A DNA stretch of 43,118 nt, from the NCBI GenBank assembly GCA_009780245.1, contig WRAJ01000017.1, positions 1 through 43,118 on the forward strand, given 5' to 3'. This document shows, in pieces, positions 36,204 through 43,118 of the stretch; position 1 is the stretch's first letter; each line of letters starts with the position of its first letter. A program made the position numbers and the translations under genes. The notes below the pieces were generated by a model, which was given only the letters and a program-made list of their open reading frames with translations, did no database searches and was not told the origin of the DNA. This DNA comes from Turicibacter sp. (GTDB taxonomy: Bacteria; Bacillota_I; Bacilli_A; MOL361; Turicibacteraceae).

Positions 36204-37355
36204 TTAAACGATCGCTTTAAACATGTCGATTGTTTCTTCTTTTGTTGGGGCAAACGGGTTGCCACCTGCGCAGACATCCACTAAAGCAGCGTCTGCTAAG
36301 CGATCCAAATCTGGGTTTTCAATGCCGAGTTCTTTGAGTGATTTCGGAATCCCAACTTCTTCGCATAATGCGATAATCTTATCAATTACAAAATCCGCGC
36401 ATTCTACTGGTGTCGCAGCGCCACAATCAAATCCTAATGCCTCTGCGATCAAGCAGAAACGCTCCGGTACATGCTTCGCATTTTCGCGTTGCACGACTGG
36501 TAATAACATCGCGTTACATACCCCGTGTGGTAAATCGTAGATGCCGCCTAACTGATGCGCCATCGCATGCACATAGCCGAGCCCGGCGTTACTAAATGCC
36601 ATGCCGACGATGAAGTTGGCATATGATAGTTGTTCACGTGCCTCTAAATCATTACCATCTTTTACGGCGCGTGGTAGGAATTCAAAGACTGTTTTTACGG
36701 CTTGCAGTGCCAATGGGTCAGAAACGGTGTACGCGCCCAGTGTTACCAAGCACTCGATCGCATGTGTCAACAGGTCAACCCCAACGGCTGCCGTTAAGGC
36801 AGGCGGCTTGCCGATCATCAACTCCGGATCGCTCACCGACATTTTCGCAATGCTATTCTTATCGACCATCACCATCTTCACGCCGCGATCTTCATCTGTG
36901 ATCACGTAATTAATCGTCACTTCAGCTGACGTTCCTGCCGTCGTGTTAATCGCCACAACCGGTAAGCACGGCTTTTTCGACATGTGAATCCCCTCGTAAT
37001 CACGAATATCTCCGCCGTTTGTCGCCAGTACCGCAATCGCACTAGCACAGTCTTGCGGTGAACCGCCACCAATTGAAACAACGAAATCACACCCTTCTGC
37101 TTTTAAAATCGCTAATCCCGCATCAACCTGCGCACAAGTCGGATTCTCAGTCGTCTCTGTAAACAAAGTGAACGGGATGCCATTCGCCGCCAACTGGTCC
37201 GTCACTTTCGCAACGATCCCAATCTCCGCTAAAAACGGGTCACTCACAACGAGCGCCTTCTGATAGCCCAGCCCGACTACCTCCGGCCCGAAATCATTCA
37301 AACACCCCGCACCTAATAAATTAATCTGTGGTACAAAGAAATAACGTGTTGCCAT
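36204..37355 (-). CDS. fucO: Lactaldehyde reductase / iron-containing alcohol dehydrogenase
   Basis: This 383-residue group III alcohol dehydrogenase reduces L-lactaldehyde, the product of rhamnulose-1-phosphate cleavage, to 1,2-propanediol with NADH. It has the NAD-binding GGGSPQDCASAIAV and metal-binding HAIECLV with HAMAHQLGGIYDLPHGVCNA. The start has GGAGG nine bases upstream. It is last in the operon rhaB-rhaA-rhaD-fucO, which fixes its role better than sequence alone, since the family is broad. Confidence 0.92.
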   Translation of the reverse strand: MATRYFFVPQINLLGAGCLNDFGPEVVGLGYQKALVVSDPFLAEIGIVAKVTDQLAANGIPFTLFTETTENPTCAQVDAGLAILKAEGCDFVVSIGGGSPQDCASAIAVLATNGGDIRDYEGIHMSKKPCLPVVAINTTAGTSAEVTINYVITDEDRGVKMVMVDKNSIAKMSVSDPELMIGKPPALTAAVGVDLLTHAIECLVTLGAYTVSDPLALQAVKTVFEFLPRAVKDGNDLEAREQLSYANFIVGMAFSNAGLGYVHAMAHQLGGIYDLPHGVCNAMLLPVVQRENAKHVPERFCLIAEALGFDCGAATPVECADFVIDKIIALCEEVGIPKSLKELGIENPDLDRLADAALVDVCAGGNPFAPTKEETIDMFKAIV

Positions 37356-37392
37356 TTTTACATTCCTCCAGTATTTTTATTTTCATTCTCAC

Positions 37393-38217
37393 CTATTTTT
37401 CACCCAATGCCGCCTCATCCAACGTCACTTCAAACGCCTCCGCCAAATCGCAGAAATTCTCACGTGTGATCGTCTGACGCTTCCCGCCCATTGCTAATAC
37501 TTTAACCAAAATTTCAGATGCTTTTTCAACCGTGTGCATCAGACCGAACGCCCGATCAAAATGCTCCCCTGACACGAACAACCCGTGATGTGCCCACACG
37601 GCGATATTATAAGTTTTCATCAGTTCACTCGTCGCCACCGCGATATCACGGCCACCCGGAATCATCCACGGAACAACCCCGATTCCCTCCGGGAACACAA
37701 CCGGACATTCTGTCATCACTTCCCAAATTTCACGGGTAAATACGGCATCCTCAAGTGGTAAAACGAACGTCAAGGCGATTAGATTCGCCGGATGGGCGTG
37801 GTAAATCACCCGATGGGCACCGTTTGTGGCGATCATCTTCACTTCGTGATTCATCAGGTGCGACGGCAACTCGCTTGTCGGTCGCCCGCCACCCACTAAC
37901 CCCCAGACGATGCGGTAGTTCGTCCCAGCCGCATCAATTTCGATGATGGCTAGATTTTCTTTGGGTGCACGTGCCACGTTGCCAAAGAACTTCCCGCTAC
38001 CGGTGGTTACAAAAAAGGCAGTTGCTAATTTTGGGACGGATGCGCCGATTTCTATCCATTCCCCAGTAAAGTCCAACGCTTCACGAACCTCATCGACCTC
38101 TTCGGCCGTCATGCGGTAGCTCAAATTCCCCCCGTTTAGTTCGTGCCAATTTTTCGCGTATCCGTCGGCCGCTAATCGAATAAATCCTTGCATAAAATTT
38201 GTTTCACATACTTTCAT
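37393..38217 (-). CDS. rhaD: Rhamnulose-1-phosphate aldolase
   Basis: This class II zinc aldolase of about 274 residues splits L-rhamnulose 1-phosphate to dihydroxyacetone phosphate and L-lactaldehyde. Zinc ligands are in YHAHPANL and VWAHHGLF; the catalytic Glu region is ELPSHLMNHEV. I start at ATG 38217 (seven bases after AAAGGAG), which gives the 274-residue length of the Escherichia coli enzyme; the ATG at 38223 is too close to the ribosome site. It lies between rhaA (12 bp) and fucO (37 bp). Confidence 0.94.
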   Translation of the reverse strand: MKVCETNFMQGFIRLAADGYAKNWHELNGGNLSYRMTAEEVDEVREALDFTGEWIEIGASVPKLATAFFVTTGSGKFFGNVARAPKENLAIIEIDAAGTNYRIVWGLVGGGRPTSELPSHLMNHEVKMIATNGAHRVIYHAHPANLIALTFVLPLEDAVFTREIWEVMTECPVVFPEGIGVVPWMIPGGRDIAVATSELMKTYNIAVWAHHGLFVSGEHFDRAFGLMHTVEKASEILVKVLAMGGKRQTITRENFCDLAEAFEVTLDEAALGEK

Positions 38218-38229
38218 TCTCATTCTCCT

Positions 38230-39471
38230 TTAACGCTTTAATAGTACATCTTGCTCGTATTTTTTCACCACAGCCAACCAATCTTCCTTCGCCGGCACCC
38301 CGTTTTGCTCGCAGAAATAGTGCCATACATCACCGACAGGGTAAAGCTTAAACTCCTCCTGCAAAGCAAGCAATTCCGTAAATTCACGCGCATCCTGTAA
38401 TGCCGCCAGTCGATCATGGGGGGTAAGCAAAGCTGTAAGTAGCGCTTTTTGCATGTTTCTTACTCCGATAACCCAAGCGGCAACGCGGTTCACACTCGCA
38501 TCAAAGAAATCCAAACCTAATAAAATATTTTCAGCTCCGTGACGGATGATCTCCTTCGCCATTTCACGGGTCTCATCGTCAAACGAAACAATATGGTCGC
38601 TATCCCAACGCACCGGGCGTGTCACGTGCAACGCCACTTTTGGCGCAAATAACAGCATCGAAGAAAGCTTATCGGCTGTTGATTCCGTCGGGTGGTAATG
38701 CCCGTTATCAAGCAAGCACAACAGGTCGTTCTTAGCTGCATAGTTCATATAAAATTCGTGCGAACCAACCGTGTAGCTCTCCATGCCAATACCGAAAACT
38801 TTCGACTCTACCGCAATATCGACTTTCGTTTTATCGTAGTCGATTGCAATGATCTGGTCCAACGAATCCTTCAAACGCGCACGTGGCGCCGTGCGATCAG
38901 CCGGAATGTCTTTGAACCCATCTGGAATCCAAATGTTTAGCAAAGACGGTGTCCCAAGCTCAGTCGCAAAATATTCTGCAATCTTAATGCACCTTTTTCC
39001 GTGTTCAATCCAAAAGGTACGAATCGCTTCGTCGTTGCTCGATAACGTCGCAACCTCCGACTTCGGGTGTGAAAAATAAGTTGGATTAAAATCAAGGCCT
39101 AACCCGCGCTCCTTCGCAAACGCCACCCACTTCTCAAAGTGCTTCGGCTCAAGCGCATCACGGTCCACCTGCTCACCGTCAAAAATCGCATAACTCGCGT
39201 GTAAATTCAAACGATGCTTCCCTGGAATTAAGCTTAGCGCCTGATCAATATCCGCCATTAACTCCTCAGGCGTTCTCGCTTTCCCCGGGTAATTGCCCGT
39301 CACCTGAATCCCACCTGATAATTCACCGTCACCCTCAAAACCAGAAACATCATCCCCTTGCCAACAGTGAATTGAAATCGGAATCCCTGCTAATGCGCGC
39401 ATGACCTCATCCGTATTGATCCCAATGCCATCGTATATCTCTTTTGCTTGTTCGTATCTTGCTTTTACCAT
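38230..39471 (-). CDS. rhaA: L-rhamnose isomerase
   Basis: This 413-residue metal-dependent isomerase converts L-rhamnose to L-rhamnulose. Its typical N-terminal segment is [17 protein letters not shown], and the metal-site regions include [30 protein letters not shown] and [11 protein letters not shown]. Length is close to the 419 residues of the Escherichia coli enzyme. It is separated from rhaB by six bases and from rhaD by 12, so a single transcript is expected. Confidence 0.96.
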   Translation of the reverse strand: MVKARYEQAKEIYDGIGINTDEVMRALAGIPISIHCWQGDDVSGFEGDGELSGGIQVTGNYPGKARTPEELMADIDQALSLIPGKHRLNLHASYAIFDGEQVDRDALEPKHFEKWVAFAKERGLGLDFNPTYFSHPKSEVATLSSNDEAIRTFWIEHGKRCIKIAEYFATELGTPSLLNIWIPDGFKDIPADRTAPRARLKDSLDQIIAIDYDKTKVDIAVESKVFGIGMESYTVGSHEFYMNYAAKNDLLCLLDNGHYHPTESTADKLSSMLLFAPKVALHVTRPVRWDSDHIVSFDDETREMAKEIIRHGAENILLGLDFFDASVNRVAAWVIGVRNMQKALLTALLTPHDRLAALQDAREFTELLALQEEFKLYPVGDVWHYFCEQNGVPAKEDWLAVVKKYEQDVLLKR

Positions 39472-39477
39472 CTGCCT

Positions 39478-40875
39478 CTACTCTCCTTTATAATGTCTAA
39501 TCTCAAATGACTCGTAAATACATTTTCTTGCTTCTTGTAGATTCGCAAACACACCCGTCACCAACATCTGCACCGTTAGATTCCCAATCGCCGTCGCCTC
39601 TGTCGGCCCAGCATAAACGTCTTTCTTCGTGCGGACTGCTGTAATTTCGTTCAAATAATCCGCATTCGCTCCCCCGCCGATAATATGAATCGCCTCATAC
39701 GTCTTACCCGTCATCGTCTCGAGTTCATCGACCGTCTTCGCATAGCATGCCGCCAAACTGTTATAAATCACCGCCGCTAACTCACCTGGGCTTTCCGGTG
39801 TAGGCATCCCGTTCTCTGCACAATAGCCTTGCACCTCTGCAATCATCGACTTTGGCGCAAGAAAGCGCTGATCCTGACAATCCACAAGCGATGAAATCTC
39901 CGACTCCGCCGCCAATTCACACAACTCAGCAAACGAATACGCATCACCGAGCTCTCGTTTTAATTCCTGAATCATCCACAACCCCATAATGTTCTTCAAA
40001 TAACGATACCGATCATCATAGCCACCCTCGTGCGAAAAATTATAAGCCATACTCGCCGCTGACGTGTCCGGGTCCATTCGCTCCACCCCCATCAACGACC
40101 ACGTCCCCGAACTTAAATAAAGCGTATCCTCCGCATTACTCGGCACCGCCACCACCGCCGAAGCCGTATCGTGCGTCGCCGGCAACAGCACCTCACACGC
40201 AAAACCAACCTCATTCGCAATCTGCTCTGTAAACATCCCAACAAAAGTCCCCGGCTTCGAAATTGCCTGAAAAATCTCCCGTGGATAACCAAGCAGTCGG
40301 ATCAGCTCATCGTCCCAATCCTTCGATCCCACATTCACCAACTGCGTCGACGTCGCATTCGTATACTCCGCCTTTTTCACACCCGTCAGCAAAAAATTAA
40401 AGTATTCGGGAATCATCAATAAACTTTTCGCGTCCGCTAACGTTGTAGGTGCTTGTGTTTTAACCGCCATTAATTGATACACGGTATTAAACGGTAACTT
40501 CTGAATCCCCGTCCTTTCGTACAATTCAAGAAGCGGAATCTGCTCGTACACATATTTCCCCATTCCCTCGGTCCGATGATCGCGATACCCAACCGTATCG
40601 CCAAGCATCTGATCGTCTTGATCAAGTAACACAAAATCAACCGCCCACGTATCAATCCCCATATATGTCGGTACCTTCCCAATCTTCGCACATGCTTTTA
40701 AGCCATTCAGAATTTCCTGAAATAAACGCTCGGTATCCCAACAAAGCTGCCCGTTTTTCTTGATCATCCCGTTAGAAAATCGGTAGACTTCTTCCAACTC
40801 TAACTTCCCGTTATGGATACACCCCAACATATGCCGACCACTAGAAGCCCCAATATCAACCGCTAAATAATACAC
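39478..40875 (-). CDS. rhaB: Rhamnulokinase
   Basis: This FGGY-type kinase of about 465 residues phosphorylates L-rhamnulose. It shows the N-terminal ATP site AVDIGASSGRHMLG, the substrate-side GIDTWAVDFVLLD and the C-terminal IHIIGGGANADYLN. The frame extends to a GTG at 40887, but I favour GTG 40875: GTGAGGAAG lies just upstream and the product then begins (M)YYLAVDIGASSG as in known RhaB. It is first in the operon and divergent from the LacI-family gene. Confidence 0.93.
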   Translation of the reverse strand: MYYLAVDIGASSGRHMLGCIHNGKLELEEVYRFSNGMIKKNGQLCWDTERLFQEILNGLKACAKIGKVPTYMGIDTWAVDFVLLDQDDQMLGDTVGYRDHRTEGMGKYVYEQIPLLELYERTGIQKLPFNTVYQLMAVKTQAPTTLADAKSLLMIPEYFNFLLTGVKKAEYTNATSTQLVNVGSKDWDDELIRLLGYPREIFQAISKPGTFVGMFTEQIANEVGFACEVLLPATHDTASAVVAVPSNAEDTLYLSSGTWSLMGVERMDPDTSAASMAYNFSHEGGYDDRYRYLKNIMGLWMIQELKRELGDAYSFAELCELAAESEISSLVDCQDQRFLAPKSMIAEVQGYCAENGMPTPESPGELAAVIYNSLAACYAKTVDELETMTGKTYEAIHIIGGGANADYLNEITAVRTKKDVYAGPTEATAIGNLTVQMLVTGVFANLQEARKCIYESFEIRHYKGE

Positions 40876-40908
40876 CAACTTCCTCACCGCCCTTTTCTAA
40901 TTAATACT

Positions 40909-40938
40909 ATCATAACAAAAACCTCGCTTACAAGTAAG
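40909..40938 (-). promoter_or_regulatory. rha operon promoter with a palindrome over the -35 box
   Basis: On the minus strand TTACTT (40932-40937), 17 bp, TATGAT (40909-40914). A perfect palindrome CTTACAAGTAAG (40927-40938) covers the -35 box, a natural position for a repressor or for the rhamnose regulator. No RhaR/RhaS-type gene is in the window. Confidence 0.5.
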
Positions 40939-41116
40939 GCTGTGATTTAATTAAAAAACAACCATTTTTGCGAAAGCCAAGTAAAAGAAAAACTGACTTC
41001 CGATTGTGCTTAATATACAGGTAGAAACCGGAAATTCGCTAAGTTAAGCATCTCCTTTTTTATTGCTCTTTATTTAATCGGAGCAGTTTAGCATTTTCGT
41101 ATGAATAAAAGTGTGA

Positions 41117-41122
41117 TATAAT
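41117..41122 (+). promoter_or_regulatory. -10 element of the LacI-family gene
   Basis: A perfect TATAAT with a weak -35 (TTTTCG, 17 bp upstream). It sits 40 bp before the chosen start codon. Confidence 0.5.
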
Positions 41123-41161
41123 TGCTTGATAGATGTGGTAAGCAAACAAGGTGTGAAAAGA

Positions 41162-42250
41162 ATGGCAAATGAGAAAATTACGATTAAAATGGTGTCGGAA
41201 AAAGCGCAAGTTTCAAAAACGACTGTTTCCAGGTTTTTAAACGGCAAATATGAATTTATGTCAGAGAGCACAAAGAAGCGGATCGAAGCGGTAATTAAGG
41301 AACTTGATTATCGACCGAATGCAATGGCACAGAGTTTAAAAAGTAACAAGACAGGCTTAATCGGTTTGGTCATCGCAGACATGACCCATCCTTTAACCTC
41401 CCTATTAATCAAAGGCATCAATGACGCTTGTGAAAAGCAGTCTTTTCAATTGATCATCACCGACGCAGACAACGATCCGGCAAAAGAACGCGAAAAAATC
41501 CAGTCTCTGATTGACCGTCAAGTTGAAGGCATTATCATCAACGCCACAGGCGGCAATGAAGATTTCATCCACACCTTGCAACAACAAGGAAACAAAATTG
41601 TCTTAGCGGACTGCACATTTGCCGATCATTCCATCGACAGTGTCACCATTGATTACGAAAAAGCAACGTCTGAATTATTAAAAAAAGTATACGCAGAAGG
41701 CTTTGAAAAGGTGGCTTTTTTCTCACAACCTCTTCAGGATAGGCTAGCGAAAAAAAAGCACGGTGATTTTATTGAAGTCACCGAAAGATTTGTTAAGCAC
41801 ACGTCTCGTCTGACGTATATCATTGATGAAAACAACGACATGTTAGAAGAATGCCAAGATTTGATCCATTCTTTTTTGCAAGCACACAAAGACGAGTACC
41901 TAGCCATCTTTGCTGAAAGCAGTGTCGTCACAGCAAATTTACTGGTTGCCATCTACCAAATGGGATTAAAAATTCCCGAAGATATTGGGATCTGTGGTTA
42001 CGACGAACTCGGTTGGATAAAAGGCCTAACCGGTAACGTTTCCACGATTTCAAAGCCGGCACATCAAATCGGCAGTGAAGCTGCTGAATTGCTTTTTAAA
42101 AGAATTAATAAGCAAAAAGAGCAGTACAAACCCAAGCACATCGAAATCCCCGCTAGGATCACTTTGACTGATTCTACACAATTAACAGATAACAATTTTG
42201 ATAAGATCGTCATTAAGCTCAATCAAGCGAACAAACCGTTTATTAAATAA
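41162..42250 (+). CDS. LacI-family transcriptional regulator, KdgR-like
   Basis: This repressor of about 362 residues has an N-terminal LacI helix-turn-helix (ITIKMVSEKAQVSKTTVSRF) and hinge (NAMAQSLKSNKTGLIGLVIA), then a periplasmic-binding-type effector domain. The segments VSRFLNGKYEFMSESTKKRI and DNDPAKEREKIQSLIDRQVE resemble KdgR, which responds to 2-keto-3-deoxygluconate in uronate and pectin breakdown. I start at ATG 41162 (AAGGTG eight bases upstream) rather than the longer frame at 41126. It is divergent from rhaB and upstream of a permease on the same strand, its more likely target. Confidence 0.88.
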   Translation: MANEKITIKMVSEKAQVSKTTVSRFLNGKYEFMSESTKKRIEAVIKELDYRPNAMAQSLKSNKTGLIGLVIADMTHPLTSLLIKGINDACEKQSFQLIITDADNDPAKEREKIQSLIDRQVEGIIINATGGNEDFIHTLQQQGNKIVLADCTFADHSIDSVTIDYEKATSELLKKVYAEGFEKVAFFSQPLQDRLAKKKHGDFIEVTERFVKHTSRLTYIIDENNDMLEECQDLIHSFLQAHKDEYLAIFAESSVVTANLLVAIYQMGLKIPEDIGICGYDELGWIKGLTGNVSTISKPAHQIGSEAAELLFKRINKQKEQYKPKHIEIPARITLTDSTQLTDNNFDKIVIKLNQANKPFIK

Positions 42251-42279
42251 ACTTATTAGTCGAAACTTCACAAAGATTG

Positions 42280-42308
42280 TTGACATTTGAAATCAAGTCC
42301 ATTATAAT
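42280..42308 (+). promoter_or_regulatory. Consensus promoter of the permease transcript
   Basis: TTGACA (42280-42285), 17 bp, TATAAT (42303-42308), both perfect. Downstream, AAACAAAG (42317-42324) and CTTTGTTT (42391-42398) form an inverted pair about 66 bp apart that could be two operator half-sites for a looping repressor. Confidence 0.75.
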
Positions 42309-42340
42309 GATCGTACAAACAAAGTAAGAAAACGCTAATC

Positions 42341-42380
42341 AAAAATAATGACTCGTTGCACATCTGACCTCATTATTTTT
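42341..42380 (+). terminator. Attenuator-like hairpin in the permease leader
   Basis: AAAAATAATGA pairs perfectly with TCATTATTTTT (11 bp) around an 18-base loop, followed by ATTTTT, inside a leader of about 225 bases between the promoter and the permease start. The stem is AT-rich, so it may be a weak terminator or part of a regulatory fold. Confidence 0.4.
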
Positions 42381-42449
42381 ATTTTTAACGCTTTGTTTAC
42401 CGATTAACTAAACCGATACATATTCCTATTTTGCCCAATAAGGAGGACA

Positions 42450-42524
42450 TTGAGTAAAGGGTTTGGAATGGTGAGCGACGGTGTTAGTCAGTTGATGGGG
42501 CAGAAAAAGATTCAAGAAAAATGA
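42450..42524 (+). CDS. Candidate 24-residue ORF before the permease
   Basis: A very strong AAGGAGG (42440-42446) has no ATG at normal spacing. The only use I see is a TTG three bases later, giving SKGFGMVSDGVSQLMGQKKI and a few more residues before TGA, 15 bases before the permease start. The spacing is too short for confidence. It may be a small partner or leader peptide, or the site may be a relic. Confidence 0.25.
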   Translation: MSKGFGMVSDGVSQLMGQKKIQEK

Positions 42525-42539
42525 AAGTGAGGGAATTTT

Positions 42540-43118
42540 ATGGTTGAAGTTATCATTGGTATCTTAATGATCATTTCTTTTTTGGGAATGGTTTGGTATT
42601 GCATTAAAGGGTTTAATTTAATGATTGGGTTCTTCGTTATGGCGACATTGTGGATGTCACTAGCATTCATTGGAAACGGGTTAAGCCCAGATTTGGAATC
42701 ACTGGCGTTTGTCGATACGATTACAAACGTCTTTCAAGCAGGGCCCGCAGGTTTTGCTAGTGCCATCTTGGTTAACGTCTTCTTCGGTTCATTCTTTGGA
42801 CGTGTCTTAATGGACACAGGTATTGCTGCTACGTTGATTCGTAAGGTTGTCGAACTCGGTGGTGATAAGCCGAGAATTACCATGACATTACTTTGCCTTG
42901 TGACAGCATTAAGCTTTACCTCAATGACAGGCATCGGGCCGGTTATCTCGATCGCTGTGATTGTCATGCCAATTTTACAGGCATTAGGTATTCCGACTGC
43001 GATTGCACTCTTTGCTTTTATGGGATCCATCATGGCAGGTATTTTTGCTAATATCACTAACTTTGCACATACCAAGGGATCTTATACAGTTTACAACCGG
43101 ATGGTATGCCCTCAATGA
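42540..43118 (+). CDS. N-terminal part of a GntP/CitM-like permease (truncated or frameshifted)
   Basis: The 192 residues cover about six hydrophobic helices. Family-like segments include FGSFFGRVLMDTGIAATLIRK, TALSFTSMTGIGPVISIAVIV and GSIMAGIFANITNFA, as in ion-transporter superfamily carriers for organic acids or sugar acids (normally about 430-450 residues). The frame hits TGA at the last base of the window after NFAHTKGSYTVYNRMVCPQ. One base shifted, the DNA reads ILYSLQPDGMPSM, a better fit to a continuing carrier. A frameshift near 43070 or sequence-end error is likely. KdgR-like neighbour suggests a uronate or keto-deoxy-gluconate substrate (inference). Confidence 0.65.
   Translation: MVEVIIGILMIISFLGMVWYCIKGFNLMIGFFVMATLWMSLAFIGNGLSPDLESLAFVDTITNVFQAGPAGFASAILVNVFFGSFFGRVLMDTGIAATLIRKVVELGGDKPRITMTLLCLVTALSFTSMTGIGPVISIAVIVMPILQALGIPTAIALFAFMGSIMAGIFANITNFAHTKGSYTVYNRMVCPQ

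Noticed and set aside
40977..40990. Catabolite-responsive element upstream of rhaB (TGCGAAAGCC region)
   Set aside because: Too many mismatches to the cre consensus to support.

Overview
The window reads as a chromosomal stretch of a low-to-moderate GC Gram-positive bacterium of the Bacilli, most like a lactic acid bacterium of the Lactobacillales (a Carnobacteriaceae- or Aerococcaceae-type relative; the genus cannot be fixed from the sequence). Supporting this are Gram-positive Shine-Dalgarno sites (GGAGG), consensus sigma-A promoters, the tkt-yneF pair, a ROK glucokinase near a YqgX-type hydrolase, a Bce-type ABC/two-component module, a LytTR/GHKL two-component system, and several phospho-sugar and rhamnose genes. 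No tRNA, rRNA, CRISPR array or intact transposase gene was seen.

Layout. 1-3.7 kb: transketolase, YneF, and an aldo/keto reductase with a ferredoxin tail. 3.9-5.7 kb: a secreted, lipid-anchored flavoprotein reductase with a C-terminal FMN-binding domain. 5.8-8.5 kb: an AAA ATPase/PD-(D/E)XK protein and a second aldo/keto reductase. 8.5-10.9 kb: a TetR regulator between an intact MFS gene and an internally deleted copy of that gene. 11-15.1 kb: a 6-phospho-beta-glucosidase, then a HAD phosphatase and three tandem histidine phosphatases. 15.2-19.9 kb: a Bce-type resistance module (response regulator, kinase, ATPase, permease). 19.9-24.2 kb: two convergent candidate structured RNAs, then a LytTR-controlled operon (a 13-residue peptide ORF, a small secreted protein, a VanZ-like membrane protein) and its likely kinase/regulator pair. 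24.4-28.3 kb: nitroreductase, metallo-hydrolase, glucokinase and small membrane proteins, separated by unusual arrays of intergenic hairpins. 28.5-35.5 kb: a DHA2 drug exporter, a second 6-phospho-beta-glucosidase with an AraC regulator, an orphan CpsB-type phosphatase and a GH43 xylosidase. 35.8-40.9 kb: a decayed Rpn-type transposase/nuclease remnant and the L-rhamnose operon rhaB-rhaA-rhaD-fucO. 41.1-43.1 kb: a KdgR-like LacI regulator and the front of a permease.

How it fits together. Much of the window is plant-saccharide catabolism (beta-glucosides, xylosides, rhamnose, possibly uronate-derived keto-deoxy sugars) feeding central metabolism through glucokinase and transketolase. The rest is envelope stress and efflux. 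The most interesting locus is 20.4-24.2 kb. A 16-bp direct repeat with exactly 21-bp periodicity, the hallmark of LytTR-type operators, sits 4 bp upstream of a good promoter (12 bp counted from its GACCACTT core block to the -35 box). The first ORF of that promoter encodes only MIHQRSWWWIAWL. It is followed by a secreted protein and a VanZ-like protein, with the LytTR regulator and GHKL kinase just upstream. I read this as a candidate leaderless-peptide signalling system. The second notable signal is a set of intergenic hairpin arrays at separate loci that share a design but use different stem sequences.
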